NCBI RefSeq assembly: GCF_016863395.1
Contig: NZ_BOOU01000012.1
Span: forward strand, 87,232-151,231
DNA length: 64,000 nt
Source: Sphaerisporangium rufum
Lineage (GTDB): Bacteria > Actinomycetota > Actinomycetes > Streptosporangiales > Streptosporangiaceae
Reading direction: 5' to 3'
Positions within the stretch are counted from its first letter, which is position 1, and each line of letters begins with the position of its first letter. The position numbers and the translations under genes are program-made. Under the pieces are notes generated by a model. It saw only the letters and a program-made list of their open reading frames with translations, did not search any database and was not told the origin of the DNA. Shown here piece after piece: positions 18,852 to 28,676 of this stretch.

Positions 18852-21800
18852 TCAGGTCCCGTAGGCCCGCACCTCCAGCAGGCCCACCGCGTTCGAGCCG
18901 TTGCCGGTGAGCAGCACCCGCAGCCGGGTGGTGCTCGTCGCGGTGAACGTCACCGGGTTGAAGGCGTTCTTGGCGAGCCCGTATCCGCTCGCGCCGGGCA
19001 CGTCGGCGTAGGTGCTTCCGGTCCAGTACTGCAGCCGCCACGACGCCGGCATGTCGATGCCCTGATCGTCGTCGAAGAAGTACACTTCCGCCCTGTTCAG
19101 CGTGCGCGCGGACGGCCAGGTGAGGTCCACCCACTGCTCCCCGGTCCGCGGCCAGCAGCCCCAGCGCGGGTTGACGGTGTCGTTGGACGACGGCGGCAGG
19201 ATGCCGTCGTTGACCGCCGCCACGCTCTCCCAGGACGAGGTGTACGACGCGGTCGCGGTGGCGGACGGTGCCAGGTTCTCCGGGCCCGGCGGGGGGTTCT
19301 GCGGGCCGCCCCGGTTGAACACCTTGATCTCGGTCAGCCCGGTCCGGGCCCCGGCGGCGGCGTCGGTCACCACCCGCACCCGGCTCGCGGTGACCGCCGG
19401 GAACCGCACCAGGTTGTAGTTCGCGCGCGGCGCCGCCGGGGTCTTCGCCTGGCCGGGCACCGAGGTCCAGGCGCCGCCGGTGGAGTACTGCACGTCGTAG
19501 CCCGCCGGTGCCCGGTAGGTCGTGCTCGCCGGCCGGCTGTCCTTGAAGTACAACCGCACCTCGTCGAACGACCGCGAGGATCCGAGATCGAGCGCGAACC
19601 AGTCCTGCCCGGCCGTGGTGCCGCCCCAGAACGGCTCGTTGGTGGGCGGCCCGTCGACCGCTCCGGCCAGGACGCTGCCGGCGGCGGTGGTGGAGGCGGA
19701 GGCGGCGGCGCCGGTCGCCAGGTTCGGCAGGTCGGCGGTCAGGTCGATGCCGGCCTTGGCCAGCATGTCGGTCATCCGGTCGTCGGCCTGCCGCACCTGC
19801 GCCGGCGCCTGCAGCCCCGGCACCGCGATGTGGTGGGTGACCGTCCCGGTGGTGGTGACGTCCCCGGTGGCCGGGTCCCAGGTGAACGGTACCAGCGAGC
19901 TCACCGTGGCGGCCCGGGTCCCGTTGACGAAGATCGAGTACCCTTCCGGGACGCCCGGGTAGCGGACCACGCCGTCGGCCGGGTCGTCCCAGACGATGGT
20001 CAGGTCGGCGTTGCGGTAGCGCAGGTTGTTGACCGTGAAGTTCGGCCAGCCGATGCCGATCGGCGACAGCTCCACCTTGGCGTCGTTGCGCGGCCGCAGC
20101 CCGGCCACGTCCTCGATCACCGTCCAGTTGCCGCTGCCGAGGATGTTGTGGTGGATCCACGACCGGTACTGGATGGACGAACCGTTCCAGTCCGCCCAGA
20201 ACTCGTTGGCGTCCGGCCAGGCGGTGTTGCCGCCGACGTACTGCGCCCAGGCGTTCCAGTAGAGCAGCTTCTTGTAGTCGGTGGCGCTCATCCAGGGGTT
20301 CGGATAGTTGCGCAGCACCGAGGAGTACAGCCGGAACTGCACGGTGGAGTTGATGGTGGAGAAGTTGTTCGATCCCGGCTGCCCGGCCGCCGCGGCCGCG
20401 GCCTTGTCCACCTGGTCGGCGGTGTAGAAGGGGAAGATCGGGTAGTGCGCCGGGTCGTCGAACAGCCGCAGCGCCTCGCGGTAGGTCGCGGTATTCGGCA
20501 CCGCGCCGACCGAGAACGGGTAGTAGTTGTTGATCTCCTTCCACGGCACCCACTCGCCGGTCGATTTCAGCCGGTGCTCGAACAGCCGGCGGTTCGGGTT
20601 CCACAGCACGTTGACGATGGCGTCCTTGATCTGCCCGGCCAGCGTGCGCATCTCGTTCGCCTTGGCGGTGTCGCCGGCCGCCTCGTAGGCCTGCGCCGCG
20701 GCCAGCGCACCGCTGTACTGGTAGGCCGACTCGGCGCGGTCCATGGTGCCGGGCTTCCAGTGGAAGGACACCGCGTCGGCGTCGTTGCCGGTCAGCGCCC
20801 CCCAGTCGTACTCGATCAGCTTGTTGCGGTCGTGGTCGTAGTAGGCGAGCTGGTCCTTGACGTCCTGCTCGGCGTAGCGGGCCAGGCGGGCGGCGATGGC
20901 CGGCCGGCCGCCGTGGATCTGGTAGCTGCGCCAGGCCGCCTCGCCGATGTACTGGGTGTAGCTGTTGGACCAGTTCTCCGGGTCGCCCGGGTTGTCGCGG
21001 AAGCGGCCGCTCTTGGAGACCTGGCCGGCGCTCAGCCAGTCGCCGTAGGCGTACAGCGGGGTGCGCAGGTACTTCAGGTCGTCGATGTGCATCGGCTGGG
21101 TGAGCGCGATCGCGTTGTTGTAGCCGAGTGCGCCCTCCACCGAGGTGGGGAACTGGAAGGTCTGCCCGGGGATGTCGGCGTCGAGGTTGTTGAAGCGCAT
21201 CAGCCACCAGCGGTAGTAGATGTTCTTCTTGATGGCCGGCTCCGGCACGTCGATGTAGGGCACGTTGCGTGCCCACCACAGGTTGTAGGCCCGCACGTGG
21301 GTGGCGAACGCGGTGGCGGGGGAGTAGCCGGCGTAGGCGTTGTACTCGGTCAGCGAGGCCGGGATCTCGTCGGTGACGAAACCCATCACCACCTTGGTGG
21401 TGACCGTGGCGCCGGCGGCGATCGTCACCGAGCGGTTCAGCCCGCCGCCGCTCGCGGTGAAGCCGTCGCCGGTGAGCCGCGGGCGGATGGTGGTGAGGTT
21501 GTTGTAGGCGTTCACCTGGCCGGTCAGCTCGCCGCCGCCGCCGGAGGTCGCGTACGGCGAGGTGGCGCGCAGCTGGAGCGTGGTGGCCGCGGAGCCGTTG
21601 TTGGTGATGGCGAGGTTCGTCACCGCGACGTTGTCGTCGGTGATGAACTTCGTCTGCTCGACCCGCACCGAGCCGCCGGTATGCACGCTCTTCCAGTGGC
21701 TCGGCGCCTGCCGGCGGCTGGACACCTGTTCGGTGAAGGTGCCCGGGGTGATCGCGACGGTGTAGGCGTTGTCGTCGCTGATGCTCTCCCAGTAGGCCAC

Positions 21801-22142
21801 CCGGCCGCCGAAGCCGAGCGTCCCCGGGTTGTGCGTCTTCATGAACAGGGCTCGGCCGCGGGACATCAGCCAGTCGCCCGCCGGGTCGGCGCCGGTGCGG
21901 GCCAGCAGCCGGTCCATCCAGAAGTCGGTGCCCGAGCTCTCGGCGTCGTAGATGGCCTTCATCATGTCGCCGGTGGTGTAGCCCACCGGCGCGGCCGGGA
22001 CCGCCGGGCCGGTGAAGGCCGGGAGGCCGATGGTCTGCGCGGCCTGAGCCGGCCCCGCGACCAGCGTGGCGGCGGCGAGCAGCAGCGCGGTGACGATCGC
22101 GCGTGCCCGGCGTGGTCCGGGTGCTCTGCGTACTGTCGTCAT
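18852..22142 (-). CDS. Secreted MGH1-like (alpha/alpha)6 glycoside hydrolase with two discoidin domains
   Basis: A 1096-residue exported enzyme. Residues 1-34 are a signal peptide (LVAGPAQA). Residues ~40-270 are beta-rich. Residues ~290-720 are an (alpha/alpha)-barrel of the MGH1/GH63-like type (FPTSVEGALGYNNAIALTQ, WIHHNILGSGNWTVIEDVAG). Two F5/8-type (discoidin, CBM32-like) domains follow (~800-940 and ~950-1096). Given the GH127 and GH43 neighbours, it may be a GH121- or GH142-type enzyme removing L-arabinose units from plant glycans; this family assignment is inference. It starts 7 bp after the GH43 stop, so the two are one operon. Confidence 0.7.
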   Translation of the reverse strand: MTTVRRAPGPRRARAIVTALLLAAATLVAGPAQAAQTIGLPAFTGPAVPAAPVGYTTGDMMKAIYDAESSGTDFWMDRLLARTGADPAGDWLMSRGRALFMKTHNPGTLGFGGRVAYWESISDDNAYTVAITPGTFTEQVSSRRQAPSHWKSVHTGGSVRVEQTKFITDDNVAVTNLAITNNGSAATTLQLRATSPYATSGGGGELTGQVNAYNNLTTIRPRLTGDGFTASGGGLNRSVTIAAGATVTTKVVMGFVTDEIPASLTEYNAYAGYSPATAFATHVRAYNLWWARNVPYIDVPEPAIKKNIYYRWWLMRFNNLDADIPGQTFQFPTSVEGALGYNNAIALTQPMHIDDLKYLRTPLYAYGDWLSAGQVSKSGRFRDNPGDPENWSNSYTQYIGEAAWRSYQIHGGRPAIAARLARYAEQDVKDQLAYYDHDRNKLIEYDWGALTGNDADAVSFHWKPGTMDRAESAYQYSGALAAAQAYEAAGDTAKANEMRTLAGQIKDAIVNVLWNPNRRLFEHRLKSTGEWVPWKEINNYYPFSVGAVPNTATYREALRLFDDPAHYPIFPFYTADQVDKAAAAAAGQPGSNNFSTINSTVQFRLYSSVLRNYPNPWMSATDYKKLLYWNAWAQYVGGNTAWPDANEFWADWNGSSIQYRSWIHHNILGSGNWTVIEDVAGLRPRNDAKVELSPIGIGWPNFTVNNLRYRNADLTIVWDDPADGVVRYPGVPEGYSIFVNGTRAATVSSLVPFTWDPATGDVTTTGTVTHHIAVPGLQAPAQVRQADDRMTDMLAKAGIDLTADLPNLATGAAASASTTAAGSVLAGAVDGPPTNEPFWGGTTAGQDWFALDLGSSRSFDEVRLYFKDSRPASTTYRAPAGYDVQYSTGGAWTSVPGQAKTPAAPRANYNLVRFPAVTASRVRVVTDAAAGARTGLTEIKVFNRGGPQNPPPGPENLAPSATATASYTSSWESVAAVNDGILPPSSNDTVNPRWGCWPRTGEQWVDLTWPSARTLNRAEVYFFDDDQGIDMPASWRLQYWTGSTYADVPGASGYGLAKNAFNPVTFTATSTTRLRVLLTGNGSNAVGLLEVRAYGT

Positions 22143-22149
22143 CGGTGCC

Positions 22150-23577
22150 TCATCCCGCCGCGCTCGAGGTGCCGGCCTGCAGGGCCATCCATTCCAGGAC
22201 CCCGGTGGAGTACCCCGGCCTGGAGGTGATGTTCAGCCGCAGCCGGGTGGTGCTGACCGCGGGGAACGTGGTGACGTTGTAGGCGTTGCCCGCCACCCCG
22301 CAGGCCGACTGGCCCGGGACGTCGGCGTAGGCGCCGCCGGTCCAGTACTGCACCCGGCAGGAGGCCGGCAGGTCGATGCCCAGGTCGTCGTCGAACCAGT
22401 AGGTGGCGACCCGGTCGACGCTCCGCGCGGACGGCCACTGGTACTCGATCCATTCGGTGCCCTGGTGGTTCCAGTTGCCGTAGGCGCCGTGGGAGTGGTC
22501 GGCCGACCCCGTCGGCACGTACCCGTCGTTGATCGCGCCGAGCGTCTCCCAGGACGACACGTAGGAGGTGCTCGCGGCGGCGCTCGGCGCCAGGTTCGTC
22601 CCGGCCGGCTGCCCGTTCCCCGGGCCGGTGCCGGTGGTCTGCACGACCTTCCGCATGGTGCCGTCGGCGTTCCAGTAGAGCTTGTCCAGGGTGACCGACC
22701 GGCGGAAGTTCCCGCCGCCCGGGGCGTTCGCGTTGTGGTAGACCATGTACCACTGGCCCTTGAACTCGATGATCGCCGGGTGGTTGGTGGTGGAGGTCAC
22801 CTGGTCCAGCACCACGCCGCGGTGCGTCCACGGCCCGAGCGGGTTGCTCGCGGTGGCGTACCGGATGCAGGCGTAGCCCGGTGCCGAGCAGCCGGAGTCG
22901 TTGGCGGCGTAGGCCAGGTAGTAGGTCCCGCCGCGCTTGAACATCCAGGGCGCCTCCCAGAAGTTCGACACGCCGCTCGGGGTGATCACCGACCCGTTGA
23001 TCGAGGTCATGTCCGGGTTCAGCCGGGCGGCACGCAGGCCGTAGTAGGACCCCCAGTACATGTAGACCTGGCCGTCGTCGTCGGTGAAGACGGTGGGGTC
23101 GATGTTGAGCGGCGAGGAGTTCGGCGTGCCGTCGCTGACCAGCGGGCCGCCCTTGGCGTCCCGGAACGGGCCGAGCGGGGAGTCGCCGACCGCCACCCCG
23201 ATGTCCATCCAGCCGGCGCCGTTGCCGTTGACCGGGACGTACCAGTAGTACTTGCCGTTCGCGCCGCGCTCCACCTCGCCGGCCCAGGCGTCGGCGCCCG
23301 CCCAGGAGAAGTCCGAGACGGCGAGCCGGGCGCCCTGGTCGGTGAAGGTGGCCGCGTCGGTGGAGGTGAACACGTGCCAGTCGCGCATCACGAAGTTGGT
23401 GCCGCCCGGCGGTGCCTCGTCGTGCCCGGTGTAGAGGTACAGGGTGTCGCCGACCACCAGGGCGGCGGGGTCGGCGGTGTAGATCGCGGTGGTGATCGGC
23501 GCGGCGGCGCCCGCGGGGACACCGGTGAGCAGGACGAGCAGGCCCGCGGCGAGCGCGGCCGGCCATCGTCGTTTCAT
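22150..23577 (-). CDS. Secreted GH43 glycosidase with C-terminal discoidin/CBM
   Basis: A 475-residue exported five-bladed beta-propeller. The signal peptide ends near VPAGAAA. GH43 residues are visible: Asp in YTADPAALVVGDTLYLY (base), Asp in LNIDPTVFTDDDGQVYMYWG and Glu in NFWEAPWMFKRGGTYYL (acid). The last ~140 residues are a discoidin-type binding domain very similar to the last domain of the neighbouring hydrolase. GH43 enzymes mainly cut alpha-L-arabinofuranosides or beta-xylosides. The start is ATG 23577, with GAGGAG eight bases upstream; an ATG 15 residues earlier would overlap the operator. Confidence 0.88.
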   Translation of the reverse strand: MKRRWPAALAAGLLVLLTGVPAGAAAPITTAIYTADPAALVVGDTLYLYTGHDEAPPGGTNFVMRDWHVFTSTDAATFTDQGARLAVSDFSWAGADAWAGEVERGANGKYYWYVPVNGNGAGWMDIGVAVGDSPLGPFRDAKGGPLVSDGTPNSSPLNIDPTVFTDDDGQVYMYWGSYYGLRAARLNPDMTSINGSVITPSGVSNFWEAPWMFKRGGTYYLAYAANDSGCSAPGYACIRYATASNPLGPWTHRGVVLDQVTSTTNHPAIIEFKGQWYMVYHNANAPGGGNFRRSVTLDKLYWNADGTMRKVVQTTGTGPGNGQPAGTNLAPSAAASTSYVSSWETLGAINDGYVPTGSADHSHGAYGNWNHQGTEWIEYQWPSARSVDRVATYWFDDDLGIDLPASCRVQYWTGGAYADVPGQSACGVAGNAYNVTTFPAVSTTRLRLNITSRPGYSTGVLEWMALQAGTSSAAG

Positions 23578-23594
23578 GGGGGATGCTCCTCGAT

Positions 23595-23608
23595 TGTTAA
23601 CGTTAACA
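23595..23608. promoter_or_regulatory. LacI-type operator TGTTAACGTTAACA
   Basis: A perfect 14-bp palindrome with central CG lies 18 bp upstream of the GH43 start codon, between the ribosome site and the promoter region. It differs from both other operator types in the window, so a different LacI protein, possibly 29815-30831, may read it. Confidence 0.7.
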
Positions 23609-23665
23609 TCGGGCTGGGGCAAGGGGGTGCCGATGACGGTGCGTCGGCAGGACGCGGTCGAGGTT

Positions 23666-23687
23666 CCTAAAAGGTTTTCGAAAGATA
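23666..23687. promoter_or_regulatory. LacI-type operator, copy 1 of AGGTTTTCGRAA family
   Basis: CCTAAAAGGTTTTCG followed by AAAG. The first 15 bases are identical to the site at 28671-28685. The right half-site is degenerate. It is ~90 bp upstream of the GH43 start. Confidence 0.6.
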
Positions 23688-23800
23688 AACGCGCTGACGG
23701 AAGGTGTCAAGAGTTGTCGGCGGTCGTAGGCTTCCAAAGCCCTATGACCTGTGCTTACATCCGTGTGGCTATTTCAGTAGCGTTTTCATCGCTACGAAAA

Positions 23801-23815
23801 AGGTTTTCGAAGCCT
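23801..23815. promoter_or_regulatory. LacI-type operator, copy 2 of AGGTTTTCGRAA family
   Basis: AGGTTTTCGAAGCCT, an imperfect palindrome of the same family as 23672 and 28677. It lies in the gap between the GH127 stop and the GH43 operon. A 6-bp inverted repeat GTAGCG/CGCTAC (23777-23795) sits next to it. The ~300-bp interval 23578-23881 holds only these regulatory elements. Confidence 0.6.
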
Positions 23816-23881
23816 AGTCGTGGGCCTGGACGGGGGCGAGCCCGCGGCGCCCCGTCCCGGTCCCGGAGCGCCGCGGGGTCT

Positions 23882-25714
23882 TCAGACGGGCAGCCAGACC
23901 CGCATGGTGGCCGGGCCGCGATTCCCCCACCGGTGGTAGGGCACCAGGCGCAGCACGGTGTCCGCGCCGGCCGCCTCACCTCCGGGACGGGCGTCCCGGC
24001 CGCCGGGTGCCGGGCCGTACGGCCAGCCGGGTTCCGCCGGGACGCCGATCTGCGCCGCGACCTCCAGTTCCACCGCGCCGGCCACGGCGTGCTCGGCGGG
24101 CGGCCCGGTCCGGGCGGTCACCGCGTCCAGGCTCGGCGTGCCGCCCGCCGACTCGGCGCAGTACACCAGCGGGCCCCGCTCGACGGCCGCGGTGCCGCGC
24201 AGCGCGTCGATCCGCGGGTCGGGATAGGTCCAGCGCGGGGTCACCGGCAGGTCCAGGCACAGCTCGTCGCCCGCCCGCCACGGCCCCTCGGCCACCGCGT
24301 ACCCGGGCCGCGCCGGCTGGTGACCGGGGCGGCCGGCGGCCGGCCGCCGCGACAGCCGGGCCCCCTCCGCCCAGGCCGGGACGCGCAGCGCGATCCGCCC
24401 GGCGCCGTCGGCCAGCACCCGGACCCGCACCTCGCCGACCCAGGGGTAGCCGGTCTCCACCCGCAGCCGCAGGTCCCCGTGCCGGATCTCGGCCGGCGTC
24501 GGGTGGTCGATGCGCACGCCGGCGGCGTCCCCGGTGGCCAGCAGCCCGGGCAACCAGGCCAGCGTCCGGGCCACGTTGGTGGGGCAGCACGACACGTCGA
24601 ACCAGGGAGAGCGCAGCCCACCCTCGGCCGCGTGGTTCACCCCGGCCCGCGGCTCTTCGGGCACCCGGACCTGCAGCGGGTTGGTGTAGAAGAACGAGCG
24701 CCCGTCCAGCGCCGGCGCGGTGGCCAGCACGTTGTACATGGTCCGTTCGGCCAGGTCGGCGTAGCGGGCGCGGCCGGTCGCCAGATGCAGCCGGTGCGCC
24801 AACATGATGGACGCCACCCCCGCGCACGTCTCGGCGTAGGCCCGGTCCGGCGGCAGCTCGAAGTCCTCGCCGAACGACTCGTGATCGTGCCGCGAGCCCA
24901 TGCCGCCGGTCAGGTGGGTGCGGGCGGCGATGGTGCGCTCCCACTGCGCCTCCACCGCGGCCAGCAGCTCGCCGTCGCCGGTCTCGACGGCCACGTCCAC
25001 CGCGCCGGCGGCCAGGTACAGGGCGCGGACCGCGTGCCCGCGCAGCACCCGGGCCAGCCGGACCGGCCGGTCGTCCTGGAAGTAGGCGCGGCCGGCCGGC
25101 ACCTCGCCCAGCGCGGGTGTGCCGCGGCGGGCGACGAACCTGGCCGCCATCTCCAGGTACCGCTCGGTGCCGGTGGCGCGGTACAGCTCCACCAGCGCCA
25201 TCTCCACCCCCGGGTGGCCGCACACCTCCGGGGCGTCCATGAACCGCCGGCACACGTGGTCGGCGGCCCGCCGCGCCACCGCGGTCAGCTCGTCCTCGCC
25301 GTGCACGCGCAGCCGGGCCACCGCCGCCTGGATGAGGTGGCCGTAGCAGTACAGCTCGTGGCCCCACGCGAAGTCGAGGTAGCGGGTGCCCTGCCAGCGC
25401 GTGTTGAGGTAACCGTCGGGCTCCTGGGCGCGGGCGACCAGCGCGGCCAGCTCCGGCAGGCCCGGGTCGCCGGACCAGGCCATCGCCTCCAGCAGCTTGT
25501 AGACCTCCGAGTCGCTGAACTCCCTGCCGCGCCGGGGCGCGCCGCCGCGGAAGTTGCCGATCCAGCCCTCCTTGTCCATCCACTCCCGGCAGTGCGCGAC
25601 GATCACCTCCCGGCCGAGGGCCACTCGGTCCCCCCAGAAACCGGGGAGCGGGCGCACGGCGTCGAGGCCGAGGGGGGACAGGACTCCCGAGGACGGCAGC
25701 ACAGGGTTAACCAC
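23882..25714 (-). CDS. GH127 beta-L-arabinofuranosidase
   Basis: A 610-residue cytoplasmic enzyme without a signal peptide. Its (alpha/alpha)6 barrel carries the GH127 zinc/cysteine centre: Glu295 and Cys297 in AYAETC, and Cys376-Cys377 in DVSCCPTN. By the known HypBA1 mechanism Cys376 is the nucleophile held by zinc with the other three residues. Such enzymes release L-arabinose from beta-1,2-arabinobiose of hydroxyproline-rich plant proteins. It starts at GTG 25714, overlapping the permease stop by 8 bp, and is the last gene of the SBP-MalF-MalG-GH127 operon, so it acts on imported oligosaccharide. Confidence 0.92.
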   Translation of the reverse strand: MVNPVLPSSGVLSPLGLDAVRPLPGFWGDRVALGREVIVAHCREWMDKEGWIGNFRGGAPRRGREFSDSEVYKLLEAMAWSGDPGLPELAALVARAQEPDGYLNTRWQGTRYLDFAWGHELYCYGHLIQAAVARLRVHGEDELTAVARRAADHVCRRFMDAPEVCGHPGVEMALVELYRATGTERYLEMAARFVARRGTPALGEVPAGRAYFQDDRPVRLARVLRGHAVRALYLAAGAVDVAVETGDGELLAAVEAQWERTIAARTHLTGGMGSRHDHESFGEDFELPPDRAYAETCAGVASIMLAHRLHLATGRARYADLAERTMYNVLATAPALDGRSFFYTNPLQVRVPEEPRAGVNHAAEGGLRSPWFDVSCCPTNVARTLAWLPGLLATGDAAGVRIDHPTPAEIRHGDLRLRVETGYPWVGEVRVRVLADGAGRIALRVPAWAEGARLSRRPAAGRPGHQPARPGYAVAEGPWRAGDELCLDLPVTPRWTYPDPRIDALRGTAAVERGPLVYCAESAGGTPSLDAVTARTGPPAEHAVAGAVELEVAAQIGVPAEPGWPYGPAPGGRDARPGGEAAGADTVLRLVPYHRWGNRGPATMRVWLPV

Positions 25715-26471
25715 GCAGGGCTCCAGACATGAATCCGCGCACGTAATGGCGCTGGAGGACGACGAAGAGGATCAGGCAGGGGACGGCCATGACCATCACC
25801 CCGGCCTGCAACATGCCGTAGTCGACGGCGCCGAAGGTGTGCTGGGTCATGCTGACCACGGCCACCGGCAGAGTGAACGAGGCGCCGTCGTTGAGCAGGA
25901 TCAGCGGGGCGAAGAAGTCGTTCCAGGAGGCGAGGAAGGCGAACAGCCCGACGGTGACCAGCCCCGGCCGCACCGCGGGCAGCAGCACCCGGGCGAACAC
26001 CCGGAAGGTGCCGCACCCGTCGACCTGCGCCGCCTCGCCCAACTCCCGGGGGACCGCCTCGAAGGCGTTGCGCATCATGTACAGCGCGAACGGCAGCTGG
26101 AACATCACGAACACCAGGGCCAGGCCGACCAGGGAGTTCTGCAGCCCGAGGTGGCCGAGCAGCACGTACAGCGGGATCAGGATGGTCGCGTACGGCACCA
26201 TCAGGACGGCCAGCGTGGTGAGGAACAGCAGGTTCTTGCCGGGGAAGTCGAAGCAGGCGAAGGCGTAGCCGCCGAGCGCGGAGACGGCCAGCGTGCCGGC
26301 CACCGTCATGAGCGACACCAGCGCGCTGTTGGCGGCGTAGGTGCCGAGGCCCTCGCCGTACCGGGCCACCCGCAGGTAGTCGGCCGGGTCGGCCAGCGAC
26401 GCCCAGCCGCTCCACAGCAGCGGGAACAGGAACAGCACCGCCAGCGCCGACAGCGTCGTGTAGTACCTCAC
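25707..26471 (-). CDS. Sugar ABC transporter permease, MalG type (arabinan locus)
   Basis: A 254-residue CUT1 permease with about six helices and an EAA loop (LGEAAQVDGCGTFRVFARVLLPAV). It starts at GTG 26471 in a GTGA overlap with the upstream permease stop, with GGAGG five bases before it. The N-terminus is shorter than in most MalG proteins, which usually have a longer first periplasmic loop. It is coupled to the GH127 gene downstream. No ATPase is encoded here, as in the first importer. Confidence 0.9.
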   Translation of the reverse strand: MRYYTTLSALAVLFLFPLLWSGWASLADPADYLRVARYGEGLGTYAANSALVSLMTVAGTLAVSALGGYAFACFDFPGKNLLFLTTLAVLMVPYATILIPLYVLLGHLGLQNSLVGLALVFVMFQLPFALYMMRNAFEAVPRELGEAAQVDGCGTFRVFARVLLPAVRPGLVTVGLFAFLASWNDFFAPLILLNDGASFTLPVAVVSMTQHTFGAVDYGMLQAGVMVMAVPCLILFVVLQRHYVRGFMSGALRG

Positions 26472-27391
26472 CGGGACCTCCGCAGCACCCGCATCTGCAG
26501 GGTGTTCAGCGCGACCAGCGCGACCAGCAGCACCACCGACAGCGCCGCGGCGCCGCCGAGGTCGAACCGGAAGAACGCGTCGCGGTAGACGACCATCACC
26601 ATCGACACGGTGCTGTTGTCCGGGCCGCCGTTGGTGAGGATGAAGAACTGGTCGAAGGCCAGCAGCGAGCCGGTGACGCTGAGGATGAGCATCAGGGCGA
26701 GGGTGGGCCGCAGCAGCGGCAGGGTGATCCGGGTGAGGATCTGCCACCGGTTCGCGCCGTCGCTGCGCGCCGCCTCGTAGACCTCCACCGGGATGGCCTG
26801 CAGGCCGGTGAGCAGGATCAGCATGTTGAACCCGGCGAAGCGCCACAGCACCAGCGCGATCGTGGAGAACAGCGCCATGTCCGGCGTGCCGAGCCACCGC
26901 ACCGGCTCGCCGGTGACGCCGAGGGCGCGCAGCATCGGGTCGATCGGCCCGAAGTCGTTGTTCAGCATGCCGTAGAACAGCAGCGCGGCGGCGGCGAAGC
27001 CCACCGCGCCGGGCAGGAAGAAGGCGGTGCGGAAGAAGCCGACGCCGGGCCGCCGGTCCTGAACCAGCAGCGCCAGCCCCAGGGCCAGCGCGGACAGCAG
27101 CACGGTGATGATCGCGGTGTACTTGAGGGTGAACGCCACCGCGTCCAGGAACAGCGGGTCGTCGGCGACCTTCAGGTAGTTGCGCGGCGCGTTGAGCGCG
27201 GCGGGCCCGAGCAGCGGCCAGCGGTTCAGCGACATCCACACCACCAGCACCAGCGGCGCGACGAACAGCACGCCCACGACGGCGGCCACCGGGGCCGCGT
27301 ACAGCCAGCCGGTCACCGCGCGGCGCCGCCGGCGGCGGGCTGGGGGCGCCGCGGCGGGCGCGGCCGGCCGCCCGGTCAGCGTCGCCGTCAC
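26468..27391 (-). CDS. Sugar ABC transporter permease, MalF type (arabinan locus)
   Basis: A 307-residue CUT1 permease. The first ~30 residues are an Ala/Pro/Arg-rich cytoplasmic tail, followed by six helices and the EAA loop (VYEAARSDGANRWQILTRITLPLL). The start is GTG 27391 in a GTGA overlap with the binding-protein stop. It works with 25707 and 27388. Confidence 0.9.
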   Translation of the reverse strand: MTATLTGRPAAPAAAPPARRRRRRAVTGWLYAAPVAAVVGVLFVAPLVLVVWMSLNRWPLLGPAALNAPRNYLKVADDPLFLDAVAFTLKYTAIITVLLSALALGLALLVQDRRPGVGFFRTAFFLPGAVGFAAAALLFYGMLNNDFGPIDPMLRALGVTGEPVRWLGTPDMALFSTIALVLWRFAGFNMLILLTGLQAIPVEVYEAARSDGANRWQILTRITLPLLRPTLALMLILSVTGSLLAFDQFFILTNGGPDNSTVSMVMVVYRDAFFRFDLGGAAALSVVLLVALVALNTLQMRVLRRSR

Positions 27392-28644
27392 TGCCGCAGC
27401 GACTTCGTGATCTCGGCGTTGAGCCGGGTGACCTGGCCCGGGTCGCCGAAGACCGCCTCGCGGGCGACCCGCAGCCAGGGCCCCTGCGGGTCGTTGAAGG
27501 TCTGCCCGAATCGCGGCGCGTACGGGGTGCGGCCCTTGCCGACCAGTGAGTTGATCAGTACGACCCGCGGGTCCTTCGCGGAGTACCTGTTGGCCGCCAG
27601 GTCGGTGCGCGCGACCACGTCCTTGTTCTTCGCCATGATCTCGACCTGCGCCTGGTCCGACAGCGTCCAGGACAGGAACTCCCATGCCGCGTCGGGGTGC
27701 GCGGAGGTGGCCGAGATGCCGATCGAGTCGCCGCCGACGAACGTCGACGCGCCGCCGTCCGGCCCGGCGATGGGGGCCACGCCGATCTTCAGGTCCGCGG
27801 GCATCGAGCCGAGGGTGGTGGACGGCATCGGCATCACGCCGATCTCCCCCTTGGGGAAGAACCCGGTCCAGGTCGGGCCCTGCTCGTCCTTGGCGGCTGG
27901 GCCGGCGACGCCGGTTGCGTACAGGTCGCGGTAGACGGCGAACACGTCGGTCATCGGCGGCCGGTCGTTGAGCGACTCGGTGCCCTCGGCGTTCATCACC
28001 TCGCCGCCGGCCGCCCAGACCGAGGGCCAGAAGGTGAACACGTAGCAGCCGCCGCAGTTGCCGCCGAAGAACGTGCCGTGCACCTTGCCACCCTTGCCCA
28101 GCCTGCGCTGGACGGTGGCGGCCTGCTCGGCGAACTCCTTCAGCGTTGTCGGGCCCCGCTCGGGGTCCAGCCCGGCCTTGGCGTACAGGTCCTTGTTCCA
28201 GAACCAGACCGACAGATCCAGGGTGTGCGGCACCGTGTACCGGCGGCCGTCCATGGTGCCGAGCTTCATGTGCGAGGGCGCCAGCGCGGCCTGGAACGGC
28301 AGCGCGCCGATCCGGTCGGTGATGTCGAGGTACAGCCCCTGGGCGGTGTAGTTGGGGACGAAGATGACATCGGAGGCGAACACGTCGGGGAGCTGCCTGG
28401 CGCCCGCGGCGGCGGCGATCCGCGGCTGGTAGTTGTCGGTGGGGATGACGGTCAGCCTGACCTGGTTCCGGTGGCCGGAGTTGTAGGCCTTCACCAGCCG
28501 CTCGCTCTGCGCCTGGGTGGCCGCCCGGGTCCACATGGTGATGGTCACCGGGCCGTCGCCGGACGGTGCGGCGGTGCCGCCGCCGCAGGCCGTCGTCAGC
28601 GCCAGCGCCCCCGCCAGGGCGGCGCGGACCAGCGTTCGTCTCAT
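27388..28644 (-). CDS. Lipoprotein sugar-binding protein (arabinan locus)
   Basis: A 418-residue family-1 solute-binding lipoprotein. The signal ends with lipobox LTTAC (Cys20) followed by a GGG tether. The body has ITMWTRAATQAQSERLVKAYN at the start and GEIGVMPMPSTTLGSMPADLKIGVAPIAG in the middle. ATG 28644 has AAGGAG upstream. It is the first gene of an importer operon ending in GH127, so the ligand is probably a short L-arabinose-containing oligosaccharide. The operator at 28677-28692 lies 32 bp upstream of the start. Confidence 0.9.
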   Translation of the reverse strand: MRRTLVRAALAGALALTTACGGGTAAPSGDGPVTITMWTRAATQAQSERLVKAYNSGHRNQVRLTVIPTDNYQPRIAAAAGARQLPDVFASDVIFVPNYTAQGLYLDITDRIGALPFQAALAPSHMKLGTMDGRRYTVPHTLDLSVWFWNKDLYAKAGLDPERGPTTLKEFAEQAATVQRRLGKGGKVHGTFFGGNCGGCYVFTFWPSVWAAGGEVMNAEGTESLNDRPPMTDVFAVYRDLYATGVAGPAAKDEQGPTWTGFFPKGEIGVMPMPSTTLGSMPADLKIGVAPIAGPDGGASTFVGGDSIGISATSAHPDAAWEFLSWTLSDQAQVEIMAKNKDVVARTDLAANRYSAKDPRVVLINSLVGKGRTPYAPRFGQTFNDPQGPWLRVAREAVFGDPGQVTRLNAEITKSLRQ

Positions 28645-28676
28645 TGCGCTCTCCTTCGAATCGGCGGGCTCCTAAA